Positions 34,518 to 42,646 of a DNA stretch of 64,000 nucleotides are shown here, piece by piece (position 1 is the stretch's first letter; each line of letters begins with the position of its first letter). This DNA is from Candidatus Eremiobacteraceae bacterium (GTDB taxonomy: Bacteria > Vulcanimicrobiota > Vulcanimicrobiia > Eremiobacterales > Eremiobacteraceae), in contig DATCBN010000107.1 in assembly GCA_036511855.1 (NCBI GenBank), positions 1 through 64,000 on the forward strand, written 5' to 3'. Made by a program: the position numbers and the translations under genes. The notes beneath the pieces were generated by a model that was given only the letters and a program-made list of their open reading frames with translations, was not told the origin of the DNA and did not search any database.

Positions 34518-34907
34518 ATGACCAAGATCCTATTCGTCGGCCAGAAGCCTGAAACGGTCGATTTCTCAGACCCTTCCCTGCCGCCCGGTTTCAATGCCGA
34601 AAAGATCAACGCCGGGATCGCCTTGGGTGTCAAAAAGATCGAGGAACACGATTGGAAGGGCGATACGTGCATGATCACGCCAGATGCCGCTGGGAGCGCG
34701 ATGCTCGAGAAGGCGCTGGCGGGCGCCAACTATGACTGTGTGGTGATCGGCGCCGGCATGCGACTCCCGCCCAAGGGCCTCGTGCTGTTCGAGACGGTGG
34801 TGAACATCATCCATAAGGCCGCCCCAGACGCCACGATTGCGTTCAACACCCGGCCCGAAGACACCGCCGACGCCGCTGCCCGTCAGGTGAAGGCCAGCTT
34901 AGCTTAG
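34518..34907 (+). CDS. Conserved hypothetical protein, Rossmann-like, 129 aa
   Basis: ATG 34518 follows TGGAGAAACCA. The product begins MTKILFVGQKPETVDFSDP and continues with YDCVVIGAGMRLPPKGLVLF and AFNTRPEDTADAAARQV. I recall similar proteins of this length in proteobacteria without known function; the alternating strand-helix pattern and GAGMR turn suggest a small flavodoxin- or Rossmann-like fold. It converges tail-to-tail with the HNH remnant, with stops adjacent in a GCTTAGCTAAGC palindrome. Confidence 0.7.
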   Translation: MTKILFVGQKPETVDFSDPSLPPGFNAEKINAGIALGVKKIEEHDWKGDTCMITPDAAGSAMLEKALAGANYDCVVIGAGMRLPPKGLVLFETVVNIIHKAAPDATIAFNTRPEDTADAAARQVKASLA

Positions 34908-35317
34908 CTAAGCGGGCCTTGGATGTTTTATTAACCAAGCCAGTTGCCGACGTTCGACTTCTTTTCGTAAGAGTAGCTTTTCCCTGAGACCCTTCTTGAA
35001 TGAAGGCGGAAGCTTTCGCGTTGGTACGACGTGACCACTTAATTTCAATGTCCACATTCCGGCGTCGAACATCGCGTGATGGTTCGCGCACAATGATAAA
35101 CCATTACACGGATGATCCGGCCCATTGTGTTTTACCTGTCTGATGTGTGCAGCCGTAAGTGCGCAAGCGCTTTGAAAGTTTTTTGGTCGGAGCAAGCGGC
35201 GCATTTGCCGTCGACGCTGTTCTCGAATAACGGATGACTCAGGCGGCCTGATGTATGATCAAGAACACTCCACCAAAGCGGGCCAGCTCCACAATACTCC
35301 CGCTCGACTCCTTGCAT
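34908..35317 (-). pseudogene. HNH endonuclease split by a one-base frameshift
   Basis: The first frame reads SHPLFENSVDGKCAACSDQK, the second ACALTAAHIRQVKHNGPDHP, then CNGLSLCANHHAMFDAGMW. Together they give the CxxC, AAHI and NGLxLCxxHHxxFD parts of an HNH nuclease of the restriction-associated type. The frames join at a run of six A (minus strand, about 35190); seven would restore one frame. The gene may be recently broken, miscalled, or frameshift-read. Start is taken at Met35317, but the protein may begin further upstream in another frame. Confidence 0.7.
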
Positions 35318-35396
35318 TAAACATAGTCTTCGCCTCGTCTCACGTTTGGCGTCGAAAGCGAGTCGGTCTTCGGCTTTTGCGCGAATGATCTTCGGT

Positions 35397-35855
35397 TCAC
35401 GATAACTCCCTCGCGACCGTTAAGTGCTTACGCGCCAGCAGGACCGCAGCGAGCATACCGAACGCCGCGAAAGTCACGAGTGTTTCGGCGACACGAAACG
35501 GAACGGCGTTATAGTCTGGACCGCGCATGATCGCCACGAGCAACAACGGCAGAACCCCGACGGCGACGGAGTTGACGCACGCAATGCACCATGCGCGCCG
35601 ATCCCCCACGCGAACTCCGAAGCTCGCGATCAGCGTGTTGATTCCGAGTGGAAAAAGCAAGACACCTACGACGACGTGATTGAGCAGAAACGGCGGGCCG
35701 AGAACCGGCAGTGCGTTACGGACGCTGCGCCCAAACCAACTGTAAAGCTCCGGGGAAATCCACAAGTGGATGATCGCCACCACAATGAGCGTGACGCCGC
35801 AAATCGCCAAGACGATCGATGCTAATCGAATCTCGCGGGGGGCCGTTCCTCTCAT
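35397..35855 (-). CDS. Four-helix integral membrane protein
   Basis: The 152-aa product has four hydrophobic spans (about LASIVLAICGVTLIVVAII; FLLNHVVVGVLLFPLGINTL; CVNSVAVGVLPLLLVAI; ETLVTFAAFGMLAAVLL). No family recognised. It stands alone on the minus strand between the HNH remnant and a Kelch remnant. Confidence 0.65.
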   Translation of the reverse strand: MRGTAPREIRLASIVLAICGVTLIVVAIIHLWISPELYSWFGRSVRNALPVLGPPFLLNHVVVGVLLFPLGINTLIASFGVRVGDRRAWCIACVNSVAVGVLPLLLVAIMRGPDYNAVPFRVAETLVTFAAFGMLAAVLLARKHLTVARELS

Positions 35856-36180
35856 TTGCTTGTCCTCGCTAGTGTGTTACGGCAACTCAAATGAAGATTT
35901 TCATAATTCGTTCATCTCAATTATGACCTGGAATGCCATCATCTTCTGGATACAACGATGCCTTGCGAAAGTTTCATCCGCGAGCGGACCGTGCGGTGAG
36001 TACGCTTCGAGAGGCGCCATCATCGGCGGCTGCGCCGAGGGGCGGATCGGACCGCGTAGCACGGGCATTAGCGAAGCGGTGGCGGATGTCGCACAGACCA
36101 TTCGCACTTCGAGATCCTCGCGGTTGTAGAGCCGGCATTGTCCGCTTCGATGTCTCTTCGGCTGCTGCCCATCGAAAAAG

Positions 36181-36489
36181 GTTTGGGCTTACGATCCGGC
36201 GACAAACAAGTGGTCGGGGGGAAGCCCCCTCTCGATGGCGCGCGACTTCTTCGACTCAGGCGTTATCAACGGCAGACTCTATGCCGTTGGCGGCGATTCG
36301 AAAGGCTATTTGAATTCGGTCGAAGCCTACGACCCTGAGACGAACAATTGGATCGCCAAAGCATCCATGCCGACGGCCCGCGACGGTCTGGCCGCGGGCG
36401 TCGTTAACGGCACGCTCTACGCCGTCGGCGGCTGCTGCGACGTCAACGGCAATGCATTCACTACGAATGAAGCGTATAACGCACGATAG
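36181..36489 (+). pseudogene. Kelch lipoprotein remnant (last two blades)
   Basis: The stretch reads VWAYDPATNKWSGGSPLSMA, DSGVINGRLYAVGG, SVEAYDPETNNWIAKASMPT, then GVVNGTLYAVGGCCDV and ends NEAYNAR. Signal peptide and the first four blades are missing. It has drifted further from the consensus than the intact members. Confidence 0.75.
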
Positions 36490-36834
36490 CTGTCATTGGA
36501 TGGTCCCCAGAATCGAAGGTGTCGCCGCCACCGCGGTTAGAGGGGCGCCGAAGCTATCACTGAGCGCCCGCGCGGCAGTAGCAGACTGCACTAGCCGATA
36601 TCAACTGGCACAACTATCAGTTAACCTAGCTTAGCGCTTCGTTGCGCAATCCAGATCCGAATCGCGCTGCGGCGGAGGTCCGGCGCATCGTACCGGACCG
36701 GTGTGTAACAAGTCACTGAGAATCGGGTCTAAGTGATAGAGAGTTGCCGTAGACGGCCCGCAATTTTCCTCGCCGAGGAAGCCGACATACGACGGCCATC
36801 ATATGATTTCCCATAATCGAACGGACGTCTTCGG
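36490..36834. other. Noncoding gap, nothing recognised
   Basis: This 345-base gap between the Kelch remnant and the pilin gene shows no convincing frame, RNA or repeat. It presumably contains the pilin promoter. Confidence 0.4.
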
Positions 36835-37266
36835 GTGAAGAGGCTGCAAAAGGGATTCACGTTGATCGAGCTGATGATCGTCATCGCGATCATCGCGATT
36901 CTGGCTGCCATCCTTATCCCAAACTTCATCCATGCGCGTGCGGAATCGCAGACATCGGCCTGTGAGGACAACGAAAAGGCCATCGCCACCGCGATGGAAG
37001 AATACGCAGTCGACAACGCCGGCCAGTACACTCAGACCCTGCCGTCCAGCTATCTTTTGCAGCAGCCGAGAGACCCGGTCGACGGATCCTCGTACGTCAT
37101 CGATGCCTCTGCTAACGGCTCATACGGATCCTATCAGATAACCGACTCGGGTGGTCACGACCAGACCACGATGGGCAACCTGAATCAGAGTGGCGGAACG
37201 ACCTGCGGTCAGGCCACCTGCACTAGCGTCCTCTTCAATCAAAACTCGGGATTGCTCGGCAAGTAA
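36835..37266 (+). CDS. Type IV pilin-like / type II secretion pseudopilin
   Basis: The 143-aa protein has a prepilin leader (MKRLQKG), the class III cleavage site G-FTLIELMIVIAIIAIL with Glu at +5, and a hydrophobic N-terminal helix. A globular domain with Cys residues (TCGQATC) follows. GTG 36835 is the start. It should be cut and N-methylated by a prepilin peptidase encoded elsewhere and assembled into a pilus or pseudopilus. No other pilus genes are here; it is island cargo between half-copies 7 and 8. Confidence 0.88.
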   Translation: MKRLQKGFTLIELMIVIAIIAILAAILIPNFIHARAESQTSACEDNEKAIATAMEEYAVDNAGQYTQTLPSSYLLQQPRDPVDGSSYVIDASANGSYGSYQITDSGGHDQTTMGNLNQSGGTTCGQATCTSVLFNQNSGLLGK

Positions 37267-37314
37267 GTAAGCCGGACGCGGACAGATACGTGCTGCAGAC
37301 GGATCGGCTTCTTG

Positions 37315-37566
37315 ATGATAACGAAGTGCGCCAATTCACGCGACAATACGCCACTCGGCGATACTGCGCGTCACGAAGCAAACCACAATTTGAAGACCGG
37401 AAGCGGCACCAGCCGCAGACTTCTCCCATAGTGGCGAAAGCGCCAATTTGAGGGGGGTTTGCGGGTTTCCGGGTCGCGCGAGAAATGGCCGAAAATGGCA
37501 ATTTGCTAGTGGATTGCTAATGCGATGGGTGATACGAGGCGGCACTCGATGGCACTATGCGGCACG
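37315..37566. repeat. tRNA-Sec half-copy 8 with arms
   Basis: The core starts at 37389 (AATTTGAAGACCGGAAGCGG, one change) and keeps the acceptor part CTTCTCCC and a worn flank (TTTGAGGGGGGTTTG). The left flank has CACTCGGCGATACTGCG; the right has TGGATTGCTAATGCGATGGG and GATACGAGGCGGCACTCG. Confidence 0.84.
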
Positions 37567-37758
37567 ACGATCAACTTTCGCCCGGACGAGGTCCCACTGC
37601 CTGGCTTTAGTGTAGTCTTGTTGGTGTGAATATCGAGGAGCCTTTCATCGCGACCATGGCTGGGACCCTAACGACTGTGTCCTCTCCGTAGACCTCGATG
37701 TCGACACAGCGATGAGCGATCCACCACTAAGCGTTCTGCGTTCGGAGCTATAGTCACA

Positions 37759-38274
37759 GTGCCAAAATCGGAATGTGAGTACGTGTTCCAGTACGGCTCC
37801 AACATGTGCGGCCAGCGGATTCGCGCCGGGGATAGAATACCCGAGGCGCGGAGTGTGGAGGCCGCCTGGACGGACGACACATTTGACTTTACATTTCCGG
37901 TCTGGAGCCGCACGGCCAATCGCGCCGCTTGCGGTATTATAGGGAGCGACACGGGGAGGCGCATTTTCGGAGCAATATATCTTATACCGTATAACCTGAT
38001 CGACCGCAGCTGCGCCCGACGTGGCCGGAAGACGCTTGACGTGATCGAGGGTGAAGGCGTCAACTACGAGCGCCGGAGTATCCGGGTTATCGGCGTCGAG
38101 TCCGGGCAGCACTTTTCGGCGCTCACGTATTTGCCTATAGAGCAGTCGTGGAGAGCTCCAACGGACCAAGAGTACGCGGAGTACATCTTTTCGGGGCTTG
38201 CCGAGTTGCGACCCGAGCAGAAACGGTCGCGGGCAAATCCATCGGAGGATTGCCTCGGTCTAAAAGATGGTTAG
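37759..38274 (+). CDS. Gamma-glutamylcyclotransferase-like protein
   Basis: The 171-aa product matches the GGCT/AIG2-like fold: YVFQYGSNMCGQRI near the N-terminus (substrate loop YGSN), RIFGAIYLIPYNLIDR, a Glu/Gly turn VIEGEGVNYERRSIRV (the conserved Glu position), and LTYLPIEQSWRAPTDQEYAEYI. GTG 37759 starts right at the family N-terminus. Members cyclise gamma-glutamyl amines or peptides; the exact substrate is unknown. Confidence 0.75.
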   Translation: MPKSECEYVFQYGSNMCGQRIRAGDRIPEARSVEAAWTDDTFDFTFPVWSRTANRAACGIIGSDTGRRIFGAIYLIPYNLIDRSCARRGRKTLDVIEGEGVNYERRSIRVIGVESGQHFSALTYLPIEQSWRAPTDQEYAEYIFSGLAELRPEQKRSRANPSEDCLGLKDG

Positions 38275-38475
38275 AAGCCCATATCGATTTGAATCGTCGA
38301 CGGCCGCTTAATCGCCACTCCCTCTCCGCTCGCAAACTTTCGGACCGTGCTGCGCATGATTTTCTCTGCCACAAGCAAGAGGAATTCGATCCATATCCGC
38401 AACCGTTATAGAAATAGCGATCCGGTAAAGGGTTAACAGCCTCCCGGATCGCGTCGCATGTTTGAAACTAGACCG

Positions 38476-39012
38476 CTAGGATTTCGTGCAAACCCCACTC
38501 GCGGTAGCCGCTTGCGGGTCCCCCATCTTGTTGTTGCCCATCGTTTTATATTTATATTGAGTATCGCTGACTTTCGTTACCACGTTGGTGCCTTTTGTGC
38601 CGTCGGGATTTGTTTGACTCCAAGTCATCGTGTTGTCGACCCAGCCAGGCGATGTCGAAAGACCGTATGTTCCGAAATTGTCAACAGCCTGATTGATCCA
38701 TAGTTTAATAGTAGGGTCCCACGTTGTCCAATCGTCGCCTACTTCATCCCGGGTGCGATTCTTGTCGAACGGTGGCGAAACGCTATGATTTTGCATTTGC
38801 CAACCATCGTACGCCATGCTGTACGTATCGGTCTCCAAACGAGTGCCGGGTCGTCCGACGATGGCCTGACGGCAATTCCAAGTGCCAATTTGAAAACTCA
38901 TCGACGAGAAATCGGGAGCAGTGTTAGGGACTGGGGTCGGCTGTGCCGCTAGCGCGACGCTTGTGCCAAGCAACGCGAGTACGAGACCGCAGACAGCGGA
39001 TATCCGAATCAT
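38476..39012 (-). CDS. Secreted protein of unknown function, 178 aa
   Basis: A clear signal peptide (VCGLVLALLGTSVALAA) precedes FSSMSFQIGTWNCRQAIVG, DTYSMAYDGWQMQNHSV and WTTWDPTIKLWINQ. The WxxWD and strand pattern suggest a small lipocalin- or DUF1579-like beta-barrel. I do not recognise a named family with confidence. It lies between half-copies 8 and 9. Confidence 0.65.
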   Translation of the reverse strand: MIRISAVCGLVLALLGTSVALAAQPTPVPNTAPDFSSMSFQIGTWNCRQAIVGRPGTRLETDTYSMAYDGWQMQNHSVSPPFDKNRTRDEVGDDWTTWDPTIKLWINQAVDNFGTYGLSTSPGWVDNTMTWSQTNPDGTKGTNVVTKVSDTQYKYKTMGNNKMGDPQAATASGVCTKS

Positions 39013-39454
39013 TGATTAACCTTTCACAGCAAAATGAAGCTTCCAGTCATTGCAACGGAGACCCGAGGCATTGACATAGAGCAGTAATGTGCGATCAACA
39101 TATTTTCGTGGAATAATTTGCCCGTCCTTTACAGCGTTGCCAATAAGATCGCAACCTTACGAATTATCCGCCCTAATTATAGACATACGTACGTTCGTAA
39201 AGGATTGAACGCGGCTTGGCGGAGTTGTTAATCGAATCGACACACGTAGTACTGTGGTGCGCGCGGTCAGCGCAGCATCAAGTTAAGCTGGGTTTCTCCG
39301 AGAAAGGGGAATTGCAACCAGTCAGCGATGCCAACGGCCAGTGACAGCAACCATCAGCCGATCTTGCCTCGGATGCGAGTATTTGGACATTGAGTATCGC
39401 CTGAACGATTCAGGGGTGTCGGTCGCCTTTGGTCTCAGGTAGGTGTGTGGGCCG
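39013..39454. other. Divergent gap, nothing recognised
   Basis: This gap between two divergent secreted-protein genes has no convincing frame, RNA or repeat of the island type. Confidence 0.4.
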
Positions 39455-40016
39455 ATGTCTCGATCAAAAAACTTTGTAAGACAAATTGTCATCATGCTGG
39501 TACCGCTGCTTATGGGAATCATGGCAGATGCAGCATTCGGTGCTTGCCCGGAATTGACCGACGAGATAAACGGACAGATCGCCACACTCAACCTTGCGGA
39601 GACGGCAACGGACGCTCAAACAGCACTGACGTACCTAAGGCAAGCTGATAGCGAGGATCGCAAGATGATACTCGAATGTCCCCACAGCGTTCCAACAAAT
39701 CGCTATTAGCAAGCTTGCCAAACAATCCCATCTTCGAGTATGTCTAAACTACTACGAGGCGAACGCCAGGTATGCGCTTGCTACGAGTTGGGACGAGCTC
39801 ACACTTTTCTATCCAACACGAGCTCAAATCGGCGAGATATACACGAGAGCAGAGCTGGCTGCTATGAAGGCCGCTGCGTTTTGGAAGATGCGGTTGTCAA
39901 ATCTTGCAGAGGGCGCTGATAGAGCAGATCAGTTGATGAAGAAGTACCAGCCCGCCGCAGACGCGGCCTTAGAAACCCTTAATGCCAAAACCCTCTCCGA
40001 TTGTCCTCATCCGTAA
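39455..40016 (+). pseudogene. Secreted helical protein split by a one-base frameshift
   Basis: ATG 39455 begins a signal peptide (IVIMLVPLLMGIMADAAFG) and ACPELTDEINGQIATLNLAE, then the frame stops at 39709. The +1 frame continues without a break (FQQIAISKLAKQSHLRVCLN, then YYEANARYALATSWDELTLF) to TAA at 40014. Removing one C from the CCCC run near 39680 joins them into a protein of about 186 aa. Loss, sequencing error and frameshifting cannot be told apart here. No family recognised. Confidence 0.65.
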
Positions 40017-40057
40017 GGGCGCGTGCGGTCTCGCTGGCGTGTCATTTAAAATTGATT

Positions 40058-40335
40058 CTGCGATACTGGGCGATACTTACCGGCACGAAGCAAACACAAT
40101 TTGAAGACCGGCAGCGGCACCAGCCGCAGACTTCTCCCCTAGTGGCGGAAGCGCACATTTGACGAGGTTTGCGGGTTTCCCGGGTCGAGCGAGAAATGGC
40201 CGAAAATGCCGTTTTGCTAATGGACTGCTAATGCGATGGGTGATACTAGCCGACACTAGGCGGCACTGCGATCGCTCGAGCCAACTTTACACTAGGAGCC
40301 AGTCATTCCGGCGCCCCGTGTCCGATTCGTGCGGA
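40058..40335. repeat. tRNA-Sec half-copy 9, right-most copy
   Basis: The core starts at 40100 and ends near 40181 (flank slightly shortened: TTTGACGAGGTTTGCG). The left flank has CTGCGATACTGGGCGATACT; the right flank reads GGACTGCTAATGCGATGGG, GATACTAGCCGACACTAGGC, and CGATCGCTCGAGC as in half-copy 2. No further copy was found to the right, so this may be the original 5' flank side of selC. Confidence 0.84.
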
Positions 40336-40505
40336 ACCGCCTCGTCAATAACGGCCCAAAACGCCTCTTGCCAGATTGATTTTCTGCGAAGGTCGGGCTC
40401 AGGCGGCCGACGATGACGCCGTTGAGGTCGATATTGTAGAGGAGGACGTCGCCGGTGTTTGGGCGCGCAATCCCGCGTCGCGGCGTCACGTTATGCCGTC
40501 GACCC

Positions 40506-40814
40506 TTACCTCCGACGGAGAACCGCACCTAGTTTCTTGAGGATCACGCCAAGCAATTCATCATCGCCGCGCGCGAAGAACATCGTAAGTGCGACCTCGA
40601 CTATGGAACTCTCGCTTAGCCTGTGGGTATAGGCCAAGCTGCGAAGGCGTTCGGAGATATCATGGCTCACGTTGACCGAAAGTTTGCTACGCGACGCAGC
40701 GGAGTCGGAACCAGCCTCGTGCTCGGGATACGCCGACGGCTGAGGCGTACGAATCATTTCGCTCGTTGCGTTACCAACCTGTCCGCTTGGGATCTGACTT
40801 CCTTCGTTTAGCAT
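40506..40814 (-). CDS. Ribbon-helix-helix-type DNA-binding protein
   Basis: The 102-aa product has a disordered N-terminal half, then KLSVNVSHDISERLRSLAYT and HRLSESSIVEVALTMFF, a CopG/Arc-like strand-helix-helix. Such small proteins act as dimeric repressors, often of toxin-antitoxin or plasmid genes; no toxin gene is beside it. It lies just outside the last tRNA half-copy and could regulate the island, but that is only positional inference. Confidence 0.65.
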   Translation of the reverse strand: MLNEGSQIPSGQVGNATSEMIRTPQPSAYPEHEAGSDSAASRSKLSVNVSHDISERLRSLAYTHRLSESSIVEVALTMFFARGDDELLGVILKKLGAVLRRR

Positions 40815-41083
40815 CTTGACGCCTGCTCAACCCCTTCTGGCATGCACATTCTGCGCATCCCGCTCGAGTTATCGGCTGGTTATGCAATAAAGATAAGAAT
40901 GCAGTTATAGAATCGTTCAACGACCACTTCAGCCCACCTCGTCCGCCGATGACGCTCGTTCCCAGCCCCGGTGGCACCCCCAAGCCCAACGGGCCCGCTA
41001 GCCCCGCTCAACGTCCGCAACGCAGCGGACGAGCCGAGACTAGACTGCCCTCTCGGGATTGACTGCCGTTCGCGACCCCAATC

Positions 41084-41272
41084 TCAGGATCTGAGCCGCC
41101 GCTTTTCGTGCGGCGTTGCTCTGCCCTGCACGATATCACGCCAGCGTCGCTCGGACATCCCGAGCGCGGTGGCGACCCGCTGCTGCGGAAACCTGCTCAG
41201 TACGTCAAGTGCCGTCAGCAGCTCGGCATCTATGGCATCACAGAACGGGGACGGATACGTCCTCCGCGAAAC
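41084..41272 (-). pseudogene. Helix-turn-helix protein fragment
   Basis: In a frame with no usable start, the minus strand reads CDAIDAELLTALDVLSRFPQ, then QRVATALGMSERRWRDIVQG and RATPHEKRRLRS before TGA. The VATALGMSERRWRDIV part looks like a helix-turn-helix. The N-terminal part is missing or frameshifted. It may be the tail of a lost regulator. Confidence 0.4.
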
Positions 41273-41475
41273 GGATTAATTTATCAATCGGCATTTTATA
41301 AGATGTTCGGTCTAGGTAAGGCTGATAGAGCCAGATACTGCGTCGCGCGAGCAATCTCTACGTGTCAAATTCTCGCTGCGTTAGTATGCGGCACTTGGCA
41401 ATAAAGCAGGACGGCCGCGATTAGCCGCGCGACCGCCCTTGAGCTTGAACCGCCCGCTCGGGCTAGCCCGTCGCG

Positions 41476-41703
41476 TTACTGGCCGCCCGGATTTGTGATA
41501 AGCGAGCCGCCGGCCACCGGGATCGAAACGGCTCCAGTCCCCAAAGCGCTGCCGCCCGCGAGCGCTCGGCCGGTTAACCAAATTGACAACCAACGTCTCA
41601 TCGCATATGAAGATCCGATTCTCGCTGCGGCGGAGGTTCGAAAGTCCTGTGCGCGAGGCGACCGGGCTGGCGAAATGATTGAATTGTTTGTAAACGGGAA
41701 CAA
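41476..41703 (-). CDS. Possible small protein, up to 75 aa
   Basis: The frame includes MRRWLSIWLTGRALAGGSAL and ends SLITNPGGQ. A G/C-rich hairpin lies downstream at about 41405-41440 on the same strand. No family recognised; the true start may be the internal Met, giving 41 aa. An overlapping plus-strand frame (41495-41707) is equally possible. Confidence 0.3.
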   Translation of the reverse strand: MFPFTNNSIISPARSPRAQDFRTSAAARIGSSYAMRRWLSIWLTGRALAGGSALGTGAVSIPVAGGSLITNPGGQ

Positions 41704-41848
41704 CTAGTACACAAATCCGATTGTCGAACTTATATTGTTACCATGTGCTGCGATGCGTCGATTTTACTCGCAGCGCGCGGCGGTTTCTCGGATACGAGCG
41801 GCTGTCTTGCGTCGCCCGTATACTCACTCAAATTCGAAGGTGTATCCA

Positions 41849-42646
41849 ATGCGTATTCTCACACCACTTCAAGCGCTGAGCGCAGCGGCGGCGTTAGCGC
41901 TGCTTGCTGGCTGCTCCGGCGGTTCGGCGATCGCGCCGAACCCGTCCACCCCCCGAGGCTTCATCCCCATGACGATGGGTGGCATAGTTGCCCCTGTGGG
42001 CCAGCTGCCCCAGCCCAACGCGATTATAGCGGATGTGCCCCTTGGATCGGACTCCAGATTTGCGGTGCTGGCCGGCTCCACGGTTACGAACTCCGGTCCA
42101 ACAATAGTGACAAGCAATCTCGGGTTAAGTCCGGGCTCGGCGGTGACCGGATTCCCGCCGGGAATCGTGAAAGACGGAAAGATCCACGCTGGTGATATTC
42201 ACGCGGCGCAGGCTCAACTCGATTTGACCACCGCATACAACAACGCGGCCGGACGAAAGAACCCGACTAAGGTACCCGCTGATATTGGCGGGATGGTAAT
42301 CGGACCTGGCCTTTACAAGGCACCGGTTTCGCTTGCGATCACCGGAAACTTGACCCTCGACGGGCAGAATAAAAAGAACGGCGTCTTCATTTTCCAGGTG
42401 CCATCAACTCTCACTACCTCGGTCAATAGCAGCATCACGCTGATTAACATGGCCAAGCCGTGCCACATTTTCTGGCAGGTCGGCAGCTCGGCAACTCTTA
42501 AAACGGGATCGGTCTTCAAAGGGGTCATTCTGGCGCAGGCATCAATCTCTCTTGGTAAAGGCGTCTCGGTCGAGGATGGAAGACTGTTGGCGCGGTCCGG
42601 TGCGGTAACATTGCTCCGAGACATTGTTACTGAGCCGGGCCCGTAA
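41849..42646 (+). CDS. DUF3494 (ice-binding-like) lipoprotein 1
   Basis: The 265-aa lipoprotein (lipobox LALLAGCSG) carries a full DUF3494 domain: RFAVLAGSTVTNSGPTIVTS, LGLSPGSAVTGFPPG, GLYKAPVSLAITGNLTLDG, NGVFIFQVPSTLTT, IFWQVGSSATLKTGSVFKG. This is a right-handed beta-helix fold known from ice-binding and adhesion proteins. Ice binding is not implied; many members probably act in surface attachment. ATG 41849 is chosen for the signal peptide. A near-duplicate lies at 45515. Confidence 0.9.
   Translation: MRILTPLQALSAAAALALLAGCSGGSAIAPNPSTPRGFIPMTMGGIVAPVGQLPQPNAIIADVPLGSDSRFAVLAGSTVTNSGPTIVTSNLGLSPGSAVTGFPPGIVKDGKIHAGDIHAAQAQLDLTTAYNNAAGRKNPTKVPADIGGMVIGPGLYKAPVSLAITGNLTLDGQNKKNGVFIFQVPSTLTTSVNSSITLINMAKPCHIFWQVGSSATLKTGSVFKGVILAQASISLGKGVSVEDGRLLARSGAVTLLRDIVTEPGP

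Noticed and set aside
23088-40181. Half-tRNA repeats considered as CRISPR repeats
   Set aside because: The repeats are far apart (0.5-4.8 kb), separated by genes, and clearly derived from selC; there are no cas genes.
23088-40181. Half-copies considered as additional tRNA-Sec genes
   Set aside because: None has the variable arm, T arm or 3' acceptor strand; sequence stops matching at the anticodon loop.
40820-41100. Search for an integrase or transposase at the right end of the island
   Set aside because: No tyrosine or serine recombinase motif could be read in any frame between 40,335 and 41,850; only a ribbon-helix-helix protein and a helix-turn-helix fragment.
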